Assembly: GCA_006969905.1 (NCBI GenBank)
Contig: CP030887.1
Location: 3,212,730 to 3,276,729 of the forward strand
DNA length: 64,000 nucleotides
Reading direction: 5' to 3'
Source: Balneolaceae bacterium
Lineage (GTDB): Bacteria; Bacteroidota; Rhodothermia; Balneolales; Balneolaceae
Below the pieces are notes generated by a model. That model did not search any database and was not told the DNA's origin. It saw only the letters and a program-made list of their open reading frames with translations. Positions within the stretch are counted from its first letter, which is position 1, and every line of letters starts with the position of its first letter. Shown one piece after another: positions 17,377 through 27,800 of this stretch. Made by a program: the position numbers and the translations under genes.

Positions 17377-20159
17377 TTCCCTTCCAACTCCTCCACCCGT
17401 TTCTGCAAGGTTTCAATCGCTTCATTCTGTTTTTGGATGAGTTTGTGTAGCTCCTGTGTGGCAGAGACATTGAGCATGCTGATGGCATCATAATCTACAT
17501 TGTGAAAGTCTTCCACCTCCCGGCCATAAACAAAGACATTTCCTTCCTTTTCCGTTTCTAATGTTACCCGGTCCCCGTTTACTTCTTTCACTTCCAGTAA
17601 TTCAGAGCTATCATCTTCGAAGATCACCTTTAACTTATCACCAGCTTGTACATCTGTATTACCAAGGTTCAATACTCTTTCCCTTAATACAGATTTTTTA
17701 AATATATCCGGCACCACATCTGTGTTTTTGGTCACTGCCTGAGGAAACACTTTGGCCAGTTGCTGGCCGATCACTTTTTTGTGTGATCGGGTGCCGTGCT
17801 GAATGATATCTACGTATTGATAGTCGGTAATTTCAATCCGGTCAAGAATAGCCAGATCACCAGCCGAGTCAGTAATGCCCACAATGTTTTTGATGCGGGC
17901 ATCTGAAGTTGCATCAAATTCTGTAGCCACAACCCGGTTGCTGGCATATATGGAGTAGTCGGCTCCCGTATTATTTCCATTAACCTTGCCGACAGGAACG
18001 TCATGAAGACATAACCATGCGTAACTATTCACAGGACTATTTACAGACCCCTCTATTTGTAACTTGGCTTTGGTAATATTGTTCGTGCCAATCCCAATAT
18101 TTCCCTCAGTGGTGACAATAAAAGGTGTATTTCCTTGAGAATCATTTATTTGGATGGGAGACCCTTCGGCGTCTTCTGGCATGGAAATAAAAAGACCCGC
18201 GTAGTAGCCATTTCCAGTCTGAGAATCCCCAATTAAGATCCCATTTACAGAGGAGCCTGCAGGATATGGAAGTGCAAAAATGGAATCATTCGTTGGATAT
18301 TGATTGATGCCAACAGCTCCGGGACTAACATCTCCATTGTCATTAGGTTTTACCCCGAACAGGGGTTTCCCGTCTGAATCGTTGATCAGGAGTGGATAAA
18401 CTTGACTATTCTGATCAACCGCTACAAATACTCCGGCAAACTGGTTGTTGGCTGTTTGTGAGTTACCTACCTGTAAACCATTTTTTATTACCGTTCCATT
18501 AGGATAGGGCATAGAAACAGAAGCAGAGGTACTGTCATCGGGTTTACCTTCCTCTACTCCAACACCCAGCATTCCTTTTATGTAAGTGTTTCCCGTGCCT
18601 CCTTCTACCATGAGCATTGGGGTATAATTAGTGGTATAAAAACCCACTTCCCGATTTTCGTTGGTATGCATGCCAAAACCACCTCTACTAAAATGAGCCT
18701 GCGATTTTCCAACTTTAATGATACCCTCATCCCAATCGCTGCTAAGATTTCTTAGCCAAATCACGTTTGGAAACTGTGATGCATCATTATTTTTAAAATT
18801 GCCAATTTCTAACCCATTTGGGCTGCCACTACTATGTAGTTGATTAGCTTCCAGGCTGCCGGTGGAAATAATATCGCCATCTACTGTGAGGTTACCGTTG
18901 GAGATGGTTGCACCGTTAGCAATGTTTACACTACCTTGTATATCCAATTGAGAACCGGGTGAAGCAGTACCCATCCCCACCTTTTGTAACTTTCGTACCA
19001 AAGGTGACTTCTCCAACCACAGAGTGAGTTCACCATCCCAGTACCCTGGAACATTCTGGTATTTTAAGCTAACGGGTGTGCGTCCGTTGGGCTGGTTGGT
19101 AACTAAATCCGTAAGCGGTACAGTCAGGGTTGTAAATGAAGTGGTACCGGATGCCGGTGACAGGATGTATTCTGTAGCTATTCCTTGATCAGAGGATTTT
19201 GAAATCCCCCAGTCTGCATCAGAAAGCTTGCCCGGTACACTGCTAGTGAAATTATCTTCTGTGGCAATGGCAATAGAGTTTCCATTGGTCTGCCTTTCGG
19301 GTAGCGTAATAAAGGACAGAATAAATTTTGTCTCCTGGTTTACCGGGATGCTTTCCCCTGTTTTGGTTTGTAGAACAAAGGAGACCGTATTTTTTGTTTT
19401 TCCATCATTGAGCAAATCCCCCAGTCCATTCACACTAAATAAAAACGGGCATTCATTAGTCCCGGCATGTTCAACGATCTGCATCACCTGCGTTCTTGTG
19501 CCGCTTAAAGGATTAGCAGAATCCTGGGATTGCAAATTGGTATACCTCAACTCAATTCTTGTAACCCTAGAGCCGCCGGTTCCACTAACGGGAAAACCGG
19601 ATAGTGTAAATGAAACCGCCGAATTCTGGGATGGCCATTGCAGGGCCTCGGAACTCATGATATACAACGACTGAGAGCCATCACTTTGTTTAGCAAAAAT
19701 AAGCGACCAGCCCGACTGATCTATTTTTATACCTGATACCAGGTGTTCATCCAGGGTTCCCGGCCTGAAACGCAGCTCTATCTGGTAATTTGAGGCTGAT
19801 ACTGTATCATTGTCCAAAGCCGGTATCTTATATCCTGAGCCTGAATTGTTAGTAATTTCAATATAAAGCTGATTCTCCCCAACCTGGCTGGTAATAAACA
19901 TTACCGTCTGGTTCTTCCCGTTATGAGCGAACAAATTTAATGGGTATGATGCCCTGAAACTAACCGTGTTTTGTGCAGTAGAAGTCTCGGAACCAGGAGC
20001 TGCAGGTGTTCCTTTTGATGCAACCGAAGTACTGGTACCTGCCGATGCCCCGGTAGTTTCACTTGCGGGTGTTGCCGGTTTACTGCCACTTCCGGTTATT
20101 GAACCTGTGTCTTTAGCAGGTTTTGAATCTGGTGTTGAGCCTGTATTGTCGGTTGCCAT
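17373..20159 (-). CDS. Tail-spike/fibre-like protein with C-terminal S74 intramolecular chaperone
   Basis: This 928-aa protein starts with a Thr/Ser/Gly/Pro-rich low-complexity segment (1-65), then a beta-rich region. From about 390 on it has tail-fibre elements ('VGMGTASPGSQLDIQGSVNI', 'GNIGIGTNNITKAKLQIEGS'). The C-terminus is a Peptidase_S74 (endosialidase-type) chaperone: 'ATSDARIKNIVGI' places S752 and K757 in the Ser-Lys arrangement used for self-cleavage. It then has 'HKKVIGQQLAKVFPQAV' and a coiled coil (about 895-928). S74 domains drive trimerisation and release themselves autocatalytically in phage tail spikes and appendages. There is no signal peptide. The gene follows the 1312-aa gene by 7 nt. 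It is probably the receptor-facing fibre of the operon's product. Confidence 0.85.
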   Translation of the reverse strand: MATDNTGSTPDSKPAKDTGSITGSGSKPATPASETTGASAGTSTSVASKGTPAAPGSETSTAQNTVSFRASYPLNLFAHNGKNQTVMFITSQVGENQLYIEITNNSGSGYKIPALDNDTVSASNYQIELRFRPGTLDEHLVSGIKIDQSGWSLIFAKQSDGSQSLYIMSSEALQWPSQNSAVSFTLSGFPVSGTGGSRVTRIELRYTNLQSQDSANPLSGTRTQVMQIVEHAGTNECPFLFSVNGLGDLLNDGKTKNTVSFVLQTKTGESIPVNQETKFILSFITLPERQTNGNSIAIATEDNFTSSVPGKLSDADWGISKSSDQGIATEYILSPASGTTSFTTLTVPLTDLVTNQPNGRTPVSLKYQNVPGYWDGELTLWLEKSPLVRKLQKVGMGTASPGSQLDIQGSVNIANGATISNGNLTVDGDIISTGSLEANQLHSSGSPNGLEIGNFKNNDASQFPNVIWLRNLSSDWDEGIIKVGKSQAHFSRGGFGMHTNENREVGFYTTNYTPMLMVEGGTGNTYIKGMLGVGVEEGKPDDSTSASVSMPYPNGTVIKNGLQVGNSQTANNQFAGVFVAVDQNSQVYPLLINDSDGKPLFGVKPNDNGDVSPGAVGINQYPTNDSIFALPYPAGSSVNGILIGDSQTGNGYYAGLFISMPEDAEGSPIQINDSQGNTPFIVTTEGNIGIGTNNITKAKLQIEGSVNSPVNSYAWLCLHDVPVGKVNGNNTGADYSIYASNRVVATEFDATSDARIKNIVGITDSAGDLAILDRIEITDYQYVDIIQHGTRSHKKVIGQQLAKVFPQAVTKNTDVVPDIFKKSVLRERVLNLGNTDVQAGDKLKVIFEDDSSELLEVKEVNGDRVTLETEKEGNVFVYGREVEDFHNVDYDAISMLNVSATQELHKLIQKQNEAIETLQKRVEELEGK

Positions 20160-20166
20160 AATAGTT

Positions 20167-23100
20167 CTAGTTCTGGTTTGAAGGATCGGATTCTGAGGTG
20201 CTGTCCTGTGTTTCGGTTGTGAGTTGAACTTCCGGGGTCAGCTTCAGCCAGCCCTCCCTGATTCGAATATTTGGGAGAAACCTGGCCTTCGCATCCACAT
20301 TTGTGAGATACAGGTCATCCAAAAAGCTCTCCAGTGTATGTTGTACTGCTGCAAGTGCTCCCAAATCAGTCATCGTTCTCTGATCTTTTGGTACAATCCG
20401 GGCAGATAAGGATGTTGCCTGATCGTCCAGTTGAATCCAGTTGTTGGTAATCATTTGACTCCAAAGTGTAGAGCCGTTTGAAAACTTATTTGTGACTTGT
20501 TCAAAAGTTACAATTCCTTGTTTCTGGGTTTGCTGCCAGGTACCATTATTCATCAATTGATTAAACGACCAGCTGTACCCCGGCTCGGTTGGTAGCGGCA
20601 ACCCAATACCTTCTCCTGTTAATACCGGGGCAGTAAGAAAGCTGATTTGAATTTTTTGCAGTGCTTCAGAGTAATGACTGGGTGGAATTTCCAGTACTTT
20701 GGTAGGAAGTACCCCTGTAGTAATATGAAGCTTAGCCCGTGGGTCGAAAAGTACGGTAAGCGTAACTGGATCACTGTTTAGGGATTGCGACAGGTTAACC
20801 GGATTCTGTGTGTGAGAAATAATTGGAGCCGCTGAATTTTCAGCCCTGGCTTTTACCATACTTTGAACGGCATAGAAGGTGTCTTCTCCTTCGTTTGAAT
20901 ACGGCTCCTTCCAGTATCCTAACACACCGTCATTCAACTGTGAGAACTCTCCTATCCTTATTGGAATATCAATTTCTTGAAACTGATCGGTACTTCTTTC
21001 CCCATGCTGTAGTGTGTATAAAAAAGAATCCCAGCTTTGGTCGGTCGCAAGCTCCCCTTCCGCATTTACGGCAACACTGATGCGGGTAACAGCAATAGGC
21101 CGCCCCATAAGAATAGATAAACCGATATTCTGGGCCGATTTTTCAGGTTGTATATTTTGAAGTCCTGAATCCAGAGCGGATATAAAATTATCCAGGTATT
21201 CTGCACCCTGGTTAATAATAAACTGAACAACAGACTGCAGATGATAGTTGGATATTTGAGATACACTAATCGGACTGGGATCACCAGGGGATGAGTGCCA
21301 GGGCTGTGCTGCATCTGTAGTTATAGATCCAAGGCTGTTGCCCTGGTTATCGTACACCACCAGACTATTGTCCAGGTTATTGGGTAATAGCCAACCACAA
21401 ATAGGCGTAGTTGCAGGATGATCGTTTAGTTCGATTTCATCATCAGCAGCTGAAATCCAATGACCATCCACCTGGCAGGGCTGGCAAAATCTTGGAGGCA
21501 ACAGAAAACCATTGCCTTCATTAAATGGCATTGTTTCATTTCCAACCCAGTTCACCTCAACATCTTGAGTTAACCCAAAAGTACCAACTACTTTTAGGTC
21601 ATTAACCATAAGATTACCTGCCCTTATTGGATTAAAATCCAGCTCAGGTAACGGAGCACTTTTAACATAATCACCTACAGCTGATGCCACCCGGCTGGTA
21701 AATGAAACCCCGTCTTCAAAACCAATCGGATCATTAATTGCCAGTTGCAGTGTTAGCTTATGCATCAAAAGCGCATCATGAAATCCACCCAGCATCTGGC
21801 TCACCGGCTTCATAGACTGCAACTTGTTATAAGCCATAAGAGCGGAGTATGGAAGCTGATCAAATGCACGGATATATTGCTTTTTAGCCCAGCTAATGAT
21901 CTCTGAAAGATGTTCGGTAAGGTATTCAGAAGTTGGATCAGTTGATTCAGAACTTACTTGTTGACTAACCGAGGCGCTACTCGACTCACCCCCTTCATTT
22001 TTTGATAGGTCAGATATATAAACAGGAACTACCCAGTTAAGAAGGTATTCCTCCAACTTACTCTTTAAACTATTTACTCCTGCTTTTGCACTTATATAAG
22101 ACCTCCCCTGATACATATTGGCACCAGGCATAAATGAAACCTGGCTTCTTGGAGAAAGTTCAACAGTATTATTAGCCAGAGAGTAATTTTGATTCAGATA
22201 TTCTTTGGAATATGATTTTGAAGGAGTAGATCTGTTGTTTCCATCTTTTACAGGAAAGAACTGTACGTCCCACTCAAAGAATATTGGATTGAATTTATTT
22301 TGCAGTGGTTGGCTCATATCCAATTTTTGAACAGCCTGATTAAATGAAGCAAATTGTTCACTTATATCGCTACCACTTAAAGTGAGTACATAGCATTCCA
22401 GTGCACCAGTTGCTTCAGTAGGGGTAAGTCCATCTCCGGAGAGCATTAAAACGGGATCTGCAGGCTGATAAAATCGTTCTGCTGGTTCCTGTATAAGTAA
22501 CAGGTCTGGTTGCCCCTGGTTGTTCTCGGCCCAGGCGCTTAATGCATTCAGCAGATTATCCACTGCATAAGCTACAGCAGCAGCAAGTGTATTTTGTGCC
22601 TGACAAGTTGCGCCGGTAACAACTCCGGATTCATCATCTTTGGAAATGGATAGCTTTCCTAATTGACTTTGCAGAGCACCAACCTGGTTATGGATCTCCT
22701 GCTGAATAAAAAACTTAACTTCATCGGGATCCGGGTAGCTGTCTTCCTCTCCGTAAGGAGGATAAACTGAGATCATATATTTATACCAATCGGAAAAGAG
22801 CTGGTGCTTCCTTGAAATCAAAACCGCACTTTGTTTGTCGAAAACTTTTTGGTTCTGATTGAGCTTATTGAGCAGATTCCCAATATTTTCTGGCAACTTC
22901 TTCGGCAGAGTGTTTTGATTATTCGTCGTATTGGTTTCTCCGGAATTATTTGCAGATTGACTTGCCGCTTTAAATTTCAACCTCCATCGGGTACCTCCCT
23001 CTAATACAGCAAATCCCTTTTCATGACGAGCTTCTTTAAGTTTGGGGCCGAAATCGGGACTCTGACTGTTTAGTTTATGACTTAACAGGATCGCTTCCAT

Positions 23101-24105
23101 TTGTTCTTCAAACTTCTCAGGAGAGTCACTTTCACTAAGTAGTTCTTTACCTAGTAGGCTCGCCAATGCGCTTGAAGGATTATCCGCCAATGCTCCGGTT
23201 ATGCTATTGGTTTGCCCCGTTTCAGAGTCTTGATATGAAGGAGTTACCGTTCCGTAGCATAAAATTTGCCCGGGGGTTCCATTTTGTGCTTCGCAGGCCC
23301 AGTTGAAGTTCTCCAGTATCGCCTCTTTTAATCCCTGACCTGTTAATGTTTTATCTGCATTAAGAAGCGCTGCTAATGGGTCATTGTTAATTTCACTATA
23401 CCAGCCAATTACTTCATATTTAACGTCACTCTCGGCAGTAGCATCAATATCATCATAAAACCCAAAAACACTATGGCAATTGGGATAAAATGAGGCAAAT
23501 GCCGGCTCCCCATAGCCTAACGTAGTGAGATGATTCCAGTACGAATTACCTTCATTATCTTGTGATAACCAGTTACTTAGTTCCAGGGACCTGCCAAGAT
23601 ATCTGAAAGGCACCGCACTTTTTCGCTGCCCAGAATCCAGCGCCGACGAAGGAATATTGACAAAACTCAGATTTGGATCATTAGTTTCTGGATGCAAATA
23701 ATCACTTTCAACAACAACCTGAAGCTCCACTGCTCCTTTTTTGTTAATTCTGGTCACTAACCATCTGTTGGGTGCTTTGATACATCCATTCCCAGCAGCG
23801 GTATTAACTAATGGAGAGGAAGAAGAAAGTTGCTTTCTCAGGGCCGTTGGTAATGACCAGTGTAAATGAATTCCTGCTTTTAGCTGAAGGTTTCTGCTTC
23901 CAAAGGCGGGGGAAAGTATATTCTCACTGATATTGGCTGTGTCAGGATTATAATCTTCGGTCCCGTCTGTCCAGGGTAGCTTGGTAAAATCAGCCATAGC
24001 TTCGGTAGCCATGATATCTTCCGACAACAATAATGCCTTTACGCGAATAGGAACCAATAAAATGCCCTCGCTGAATATTAGTTTGGAGTTGGCTGTAGTT
24101 TCCAT
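20167..24105 (-). CDS. 1312-aa protein of unknown family, core of the uncharacterised operon
   Basis: There is no signal peptide or membrane segment. N-terminal conserved-looking blocks are 'LVPIRVKALLL' (17-27), 'AGIHLHWSLP' (77-86) and 'APNRWLVTR' (111-119). From memory I associate such blocks with uncharacterised large proteins in actinobacteria, myxobacteria and other phyla, but I cannot search. The middle contains a Gln/Asn-rich helical part (about 380-500) and several Trp-rich beta segments; 'FLLPPRFCQPCQ' lies at about 860. It starts 2 nt after the 181-aa gene. The size and lack of enzyme motifs suggest a scaffold, perhaps the body on which the fibre protein is mounted. No function is assigned. 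Confidence 0.7.
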   Translation of the reverse strand: METTANSKLIFSEGILLVPIRVKALLLSEDIMATEAMADFTKLPWTDGTEDYNPDTANISENILSPAFGSRNLQLKAGIHLHWSLPTALRKQLSSSSPLVNTAAGNGCIKAPNRWLVTRINKKGAVELQVVVESDYLHPETNDPNLSFVNIPSSALDSGQRKSAVPFRYLGRSLELSNWLSQDNEGNSYWNHLTTLGYGEPAFASFYPNCHSVFGFYDDIDATAESDVKYEVIGWYSEINNDPLAALLNADKTLTGQGLKEAILENFNWACEAQNGTPGQILCYGTVTPSYQDSETGQTNSITGALADNPSSALASLLGKELLSESDSPEKFEEQMEAILLSHKLNSQSPDFGPKLKEARHEKGFAVLEGGTRWRLKFKAASQSANNSGETNTTNNQNTLPKKLPENIGNLLNKLNQNQKVFDKQSAVLISRKHQLFSDWYKYMISVYPPYGEEDSYPDPDEVKFFIQQEIHNQVGALQSQLGKLSISKDDESGVVTGATCQAQNTLAAAVAYAVDNLLNALSAWAENNQGQPDLLLIQEPAERFYQPADPVLMLSGDGLTPTEATGALECYVLTLSGSDISEQFASFNQAVQKLDMSQPLQNKFNPIFFEWDVQFFPVKDGNNRSTPSKSYSKEYLNQNYSLANNTVELSPRSQVSFMPGANMYQGRSYISAKAGVNSLKSKLEEYLLNWVVPVYISDLSKNEGGESSSASVSQQVSSESTDPTSEYLTEHLSEIISWAKKQYIRAFDQLPYSALMAYNKLQSMKPVSQMLGGFHDALLMHKLTLQLAINDPIGFEDGVSFTSRVASAVGDYVKSAPLPELDFNPIRAGNLMVNDLKVVGTFGLTQDVEVNWVGNETMPFNEGNGFLLPPRFCQPCQVDGHWISAADDEIELNDHPATTPICGWLLPNNLDNSLVVYDNQGNSLGSITTDAAQPWHSSPGDPSPISVSQISNYHLQSVVQFIINQGAEYLDNFISALDSGLQNIQPEKSAQNIGLSILMGRPIAVTRISVAVNAEGELATDQSWDSFLYTLQHGERSTDQFQEIDIPIRIGEFSQLNDGVLGYWKEPYSNEGEDTFYAVQSMVKARAENSAAPIISHTQNPVNLSQSLNSDPVTLTVLFDPRAKLHITTGVLPTKVLEIPPSHYSEALQKIQISFLTAPVLTGEGIGLPLPTEPGYSWSFNQLMNNGTWQQTQKQGIVTFEQVTNKFSNGSTLWSQMITNNWIQLDDQATSLSARIVPKDQRTMTDLGALAAVQHTLESFLDDLYLTNVDAKARFLPNIRIREGWLKLTPEVQLTTETQDSTSESDPSNQN

Positions 24106-24107
24106 AT

Positions 24108-24653
24108 TTAATCAACTGACCATAGCGGCATGTTTTCCAGTTTAGCTTCTAATTCCGGGTACTTCTGCTTCATAGCTATGGAGGTTTCTGATTTTATTGC
24201 TTCGATGAGAACTCCAAACGACACATGTATTGGATAACTAATTGTCAGATTAACCTTATCATTGTGAAGATTACCTCCGGATATCTGGATATTATGCTTA
24301 TTTGCTACATCTAAAATGATATCGTAACAGTCCTGCTGCATCTGACCTTGCAAAATGGGCAGATTTTTATATGTTGACCATGAGACACTTGCTGTAAGGG
24401 TTTGATCAGGATTTTCTGCGTTATGGTCCTTTTTCCAATCGAAAAAAGTGATCAAAGGATGAGCCTCTCCTTTGAGCTTACCAAATTCAGTCATCAAGTC
24501 TTCTTTTGTCAATTCATGACCTTCTGATTTAGCCAGCTCCACCAACGAATGCCAGTCTCCTTTTTTGATTTTGCTGATCCGATCAACCAGATTCGCAGCT
24601 CTCATGACGTAAGAGGTAAAAATTTGCCGTTTATTTTCTTCCACGTTACTCAT
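24108..24653 (-). CDS. First gene of the operon: 181-aa protein with Nif11-like helical segment
   Basis: Residues about 30-60 (WHSLVELAKSEGHELTKEDL) match the pattern of the Nif11 leader-type helical domain (V-x-L-A-K-x-x-G-x-x-(F/L)-T-x-x-x-L). The rest is a mixed alpha/beta region with 'VSFGVLIEAIKSETSIAMK' and no recognised fold. Nif11-like domains occur in nitrogen-fixation proteins of unknown role and as leaders of ribosomal peptide precursors. Here there is no Gly-Gly cleavage site or Cys-rich core, so a RiPP precursor is unlikely. It is the promoter-proximal gene of the minus-strand operon and divergent from the hybrid sensor gene at 24876. It may be a small regulator or chaperone. Confidence 0.6.
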   Translation of the reverse strand: MSNVEENKRQIFTSYVMRAANLVDRISKIKKGDWHSLVELAKSEGHELTKEDLMTEFGKLKGEAHPLITFFDWKKDHNAENPDQTLTASVSWSTYKNLPILQGQMQQDCYDIILDVANKHNIQISGGNLHNDKVNLTISYPIHVSFGVLIEAIKSETSIAMKQKYPELEAKLENMPLWSVD

Positions 24654-24875
24654 TAATTTTCATCTGTTCTTATTTACTGGAACAATATTTACCACTGTAC
24701 TTTTCAAATCCTTACGACTACCTTTCGAACTATCAAGGGCCTCATGGCTCCCCCCTGAAACAGAAACACTTCATTAAAATGCTCAAATATTGTAGAAGTG
24801 CATTTCACTTTTGTCTCAATTTCAAGGATATTTGATTCAAATTAGTCTCATCAGCTTTGTTAACAGTGCTTTATA
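24654..24875. promoter_or_regulatory. Divergent promoter region between the unknown operon and the hybrid regulator
   Basis: These 222 bases lie between two divergent start codons and must hold the promoter of the long minus-strand operon and probably that of the hybrid sensor gene. The sequence is AT-rich in 24780-24875 and contains a C-run near 24750. No convincing operator or riboswitch is seen. Confidence 0.35.
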
Positions 24876-27800
24876 ATGAAATGGTTATCATTGATTTTAA
24901 TCTTCTACTTTCTTCTGCTTACCAGGAGCGAAAAATCTTTATATGCACAACCTACCTCAATTAACTGGCTGCAACATCAACAGGTTATCACTGAAGTATT
25001 TGATCAAACCGACGGACTCCCGGTAATCTCTTTAACAGATATTGTTCAAGGGGCAGACGGGCATTTATACATCGCTTCTTCGGGTGGAGTAAGCCGCTTT
25101 GATGGTTCAAACTTCAAACAGATCTCCACACAGCAATACCCTCATTTAAACTCTAACAGGATTTTATTCTTACATGCCACTCCCGATAGTTCCATTTGGA
25201 TGGTGGACGAGCAGTTTTTCTTCAGCCGGTGGAAAGAAGGAAGCCTGTTTACTTTTGATTCATTGTTTGCATCCCCTGCACTTTCGGAATGGAAATTAAG
25301 AACCTCAATAGAAGGAGATGTATGGATCTTTACCCAACAGGAAGCACGGGTATTCAGTAATGAATCCTTTTTAAAAAAGATTGAATTTTTACCCAACCAA
25401 TATATAGACTTCCTTCCTGTCTCAGATAACCAGGTATTCGCATTATCTGATGACGGGTTAATTGAACTGAAAGATAATTCTGCGAATTTAAGAATACTGG
25501 CAGAGCGACTTCCATTCTCAAAGACTGGGCAAGGTGCATTTACCAGGGAAACAAAAATGGCCCCTATTTCAGGAAACCGAATTGTCATTTCCAATTTTAC
25601 CGGGGTAGCTATTTATAATTTCATCACCAGGGAATACCATTTCATTCCCTATCCCTCCCAAATTTCAAGCTCCCCTCAGTCCATATTAGAAAAAACACCT
25701 TCACTTTTACTGTTGCACACTTCACAGGGCCATTATGAACTTAATCTTGCTACCGGTGAGTACGCATTATTTGAAGGTACAAAAGATCAGGATATCTGGA
25801 GTTCCACCTATAACCCAACCTGGTTGAATAAACCTTTGTATATCAGTGAAAGCAGCGTCAATCATAACGGGGTACCAATTTTTGAAACCCAGAATGCTGA
25901 ACGAATAGCACAGGCTTCTCACGACAAAGAAGGAAATCTCTGGTTAAATGTAGCCAGCAAGGGATTAGTTCGCCTGTCAATAAGTCCCTTTAGCGTATTC
26001 AGTACAGAAAACATCCTTCACAGTGATAACACTTACTCTATTATTGAGGATCAGTATAAAAATATTTGGTTATCAAGTTTTGAGTTTGGAATACATAGGA
26101 TATCTAATAACAACATTAACTATTGGTCGCCACAAAACGGAGGGCTGCCAAATAACCTGGCCCGGTCCTTATATGAACGTAAAAACGGAAAAGTGATCGC
26201 AGGATTTTGGGATACCGGCCTTTTTCAATTTGATGGCACAGAATGGAATCCTTTTATCCTCAATGATACTTTATTATTAAACCAGGCCGAATCCTTTTAT
26301 GAAAATAGTGATGGAGATTTCTGGATAGGTTCCCGCTTAGGGCTCTATAAAAAAAATGCTGAGACTAATCGCTTTTCAGAAATACACACAGAAACCGGGG
26401 AACCCATTTTGAGAACCCAGGTAATTCAATCCGACCCCGGGGGGAAACTTTGGCTGGGAACCCATGGTTCAGGACTTTTATCAGTGGATGAAGAAAAAGT
26501 TATCCCTTCTATTTTTGAAAATTTAAATCCTCAACCTAAAATACGGGATCTCTTTTTTTCCAGTGCAGATACTTTATGGCTTGCCACTGAAACGTATGGT
26601 CTGGTAAGAGTGCTCCTTGATGAATCCGGTTCTATTCAATCATATAGATTATTAGACCAGACAGATGGATTGCCGGATATCGGGGTTCATCGTATAATCC
26701 CTGACCCCTATGGTTTTTTCTGGTTGTCTTCCAACCAGGGAATCTCAAGAATTCATAGAGCTTCACTGAATTCCTATTTAGAAAATGAAACCCCTGAAAT
26801 ATGGATCGAAGTATTTACAGAAGCCGATGGACTACCTATTCGTGAAGCTAATGGCGGGACACAATCAAATGGACTGATTGCATCAGACAGCACCATTTGG
26901 ATACCTACACAAAAAGGAGTTGTTCTCTTAAATCCCGCTTCTTTTTTAAACAGAAATCCTTTTAAAAACACATCCATTAATCTTTCTTCTGTTAAAACGG
27001 AAGACAATGAATACCCGATTTTTGGGAAGAAGCAGCTTGATCTGAAGCGCGGAGAACGTTCATTGACTCTAGAATTTGAGCTTGTTCATTTTACAAATCC
27101 AGGTGAAGTTGATATAGAATATCAGATATCAACCCTGCGAGACTCCTGGAATTTACTTTCAAAGGATAAACAACTTTCAATAACCAACCTGCCGCCTGGT
27201 CGTCATCATATAGAATTAAGAATAGCCGGTTTACCCCGTGTTTTAAATCCCGGAAATTCCTTTTCGCTAAATGTCCCATATTATTTTTATGAAAGAACAT
27301 GGTTCTATGTACTCTTGGCTGGTTTTATCTCAATGGTCATAATTGCTCTTTTTTATGGGAGAGCAAAAGCAGCAAAGAAAAGAGAGCAAAAGCTTAATCT
27401 GAGGGTAGAAGAGCGAACCCGGTTATTGAATCAACAAAAAAATGAAACAGATAAAGCGCTTAAAACTATTCAAAAACAAGCCCTGGAACTGGAACAGTTG
27501 AATGAGGTTAAGACTGATTTCTTCATTAATATGACCCATGAATTAAGAACCCCTCTTTCCCTTATAAAAGGCCCACTGCATTTACTTCAGGATACATCCC
27601 GGAGAAATGACATTGATCAACAAGAGCAGCTCGCCTTAATCGAAAAGAATAGTATTCATTTAAACAAGGTAGTAGATCAACTGCTTGATTTACTTCGCCT
27701 TGAAGGTGACATTAGTTCAACACAACATAAGAAGATTGAACTGGTAAATTTTGTGCGTACACAAGCTTCTCAATTTTTTTCTTCTGATGGCTTAACAGGT

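Noticed and set aside
6480-24653. Prophage
   Set aside because: Despite tail-collar, S74 fibre and lysozyme genes, there is no integrase, terminase, capsid, portal or tail-tube gene, and the lysozyme has a membrane leader and GH25 fold.
6480-24653. Extracellular contractile injection system or type VI secretion
   Set aside because: No sheath, tube, spike (VgrG), AAA+ ATPase or baseplate motif is visible in any product.
24108-24653. RiPP precursor because of the Nif11-like segment
   Set aside because: No double-Gly leader end, no Cys/Ser/Thr-rich core and no maturase or peptidase-transporter genes beside it.
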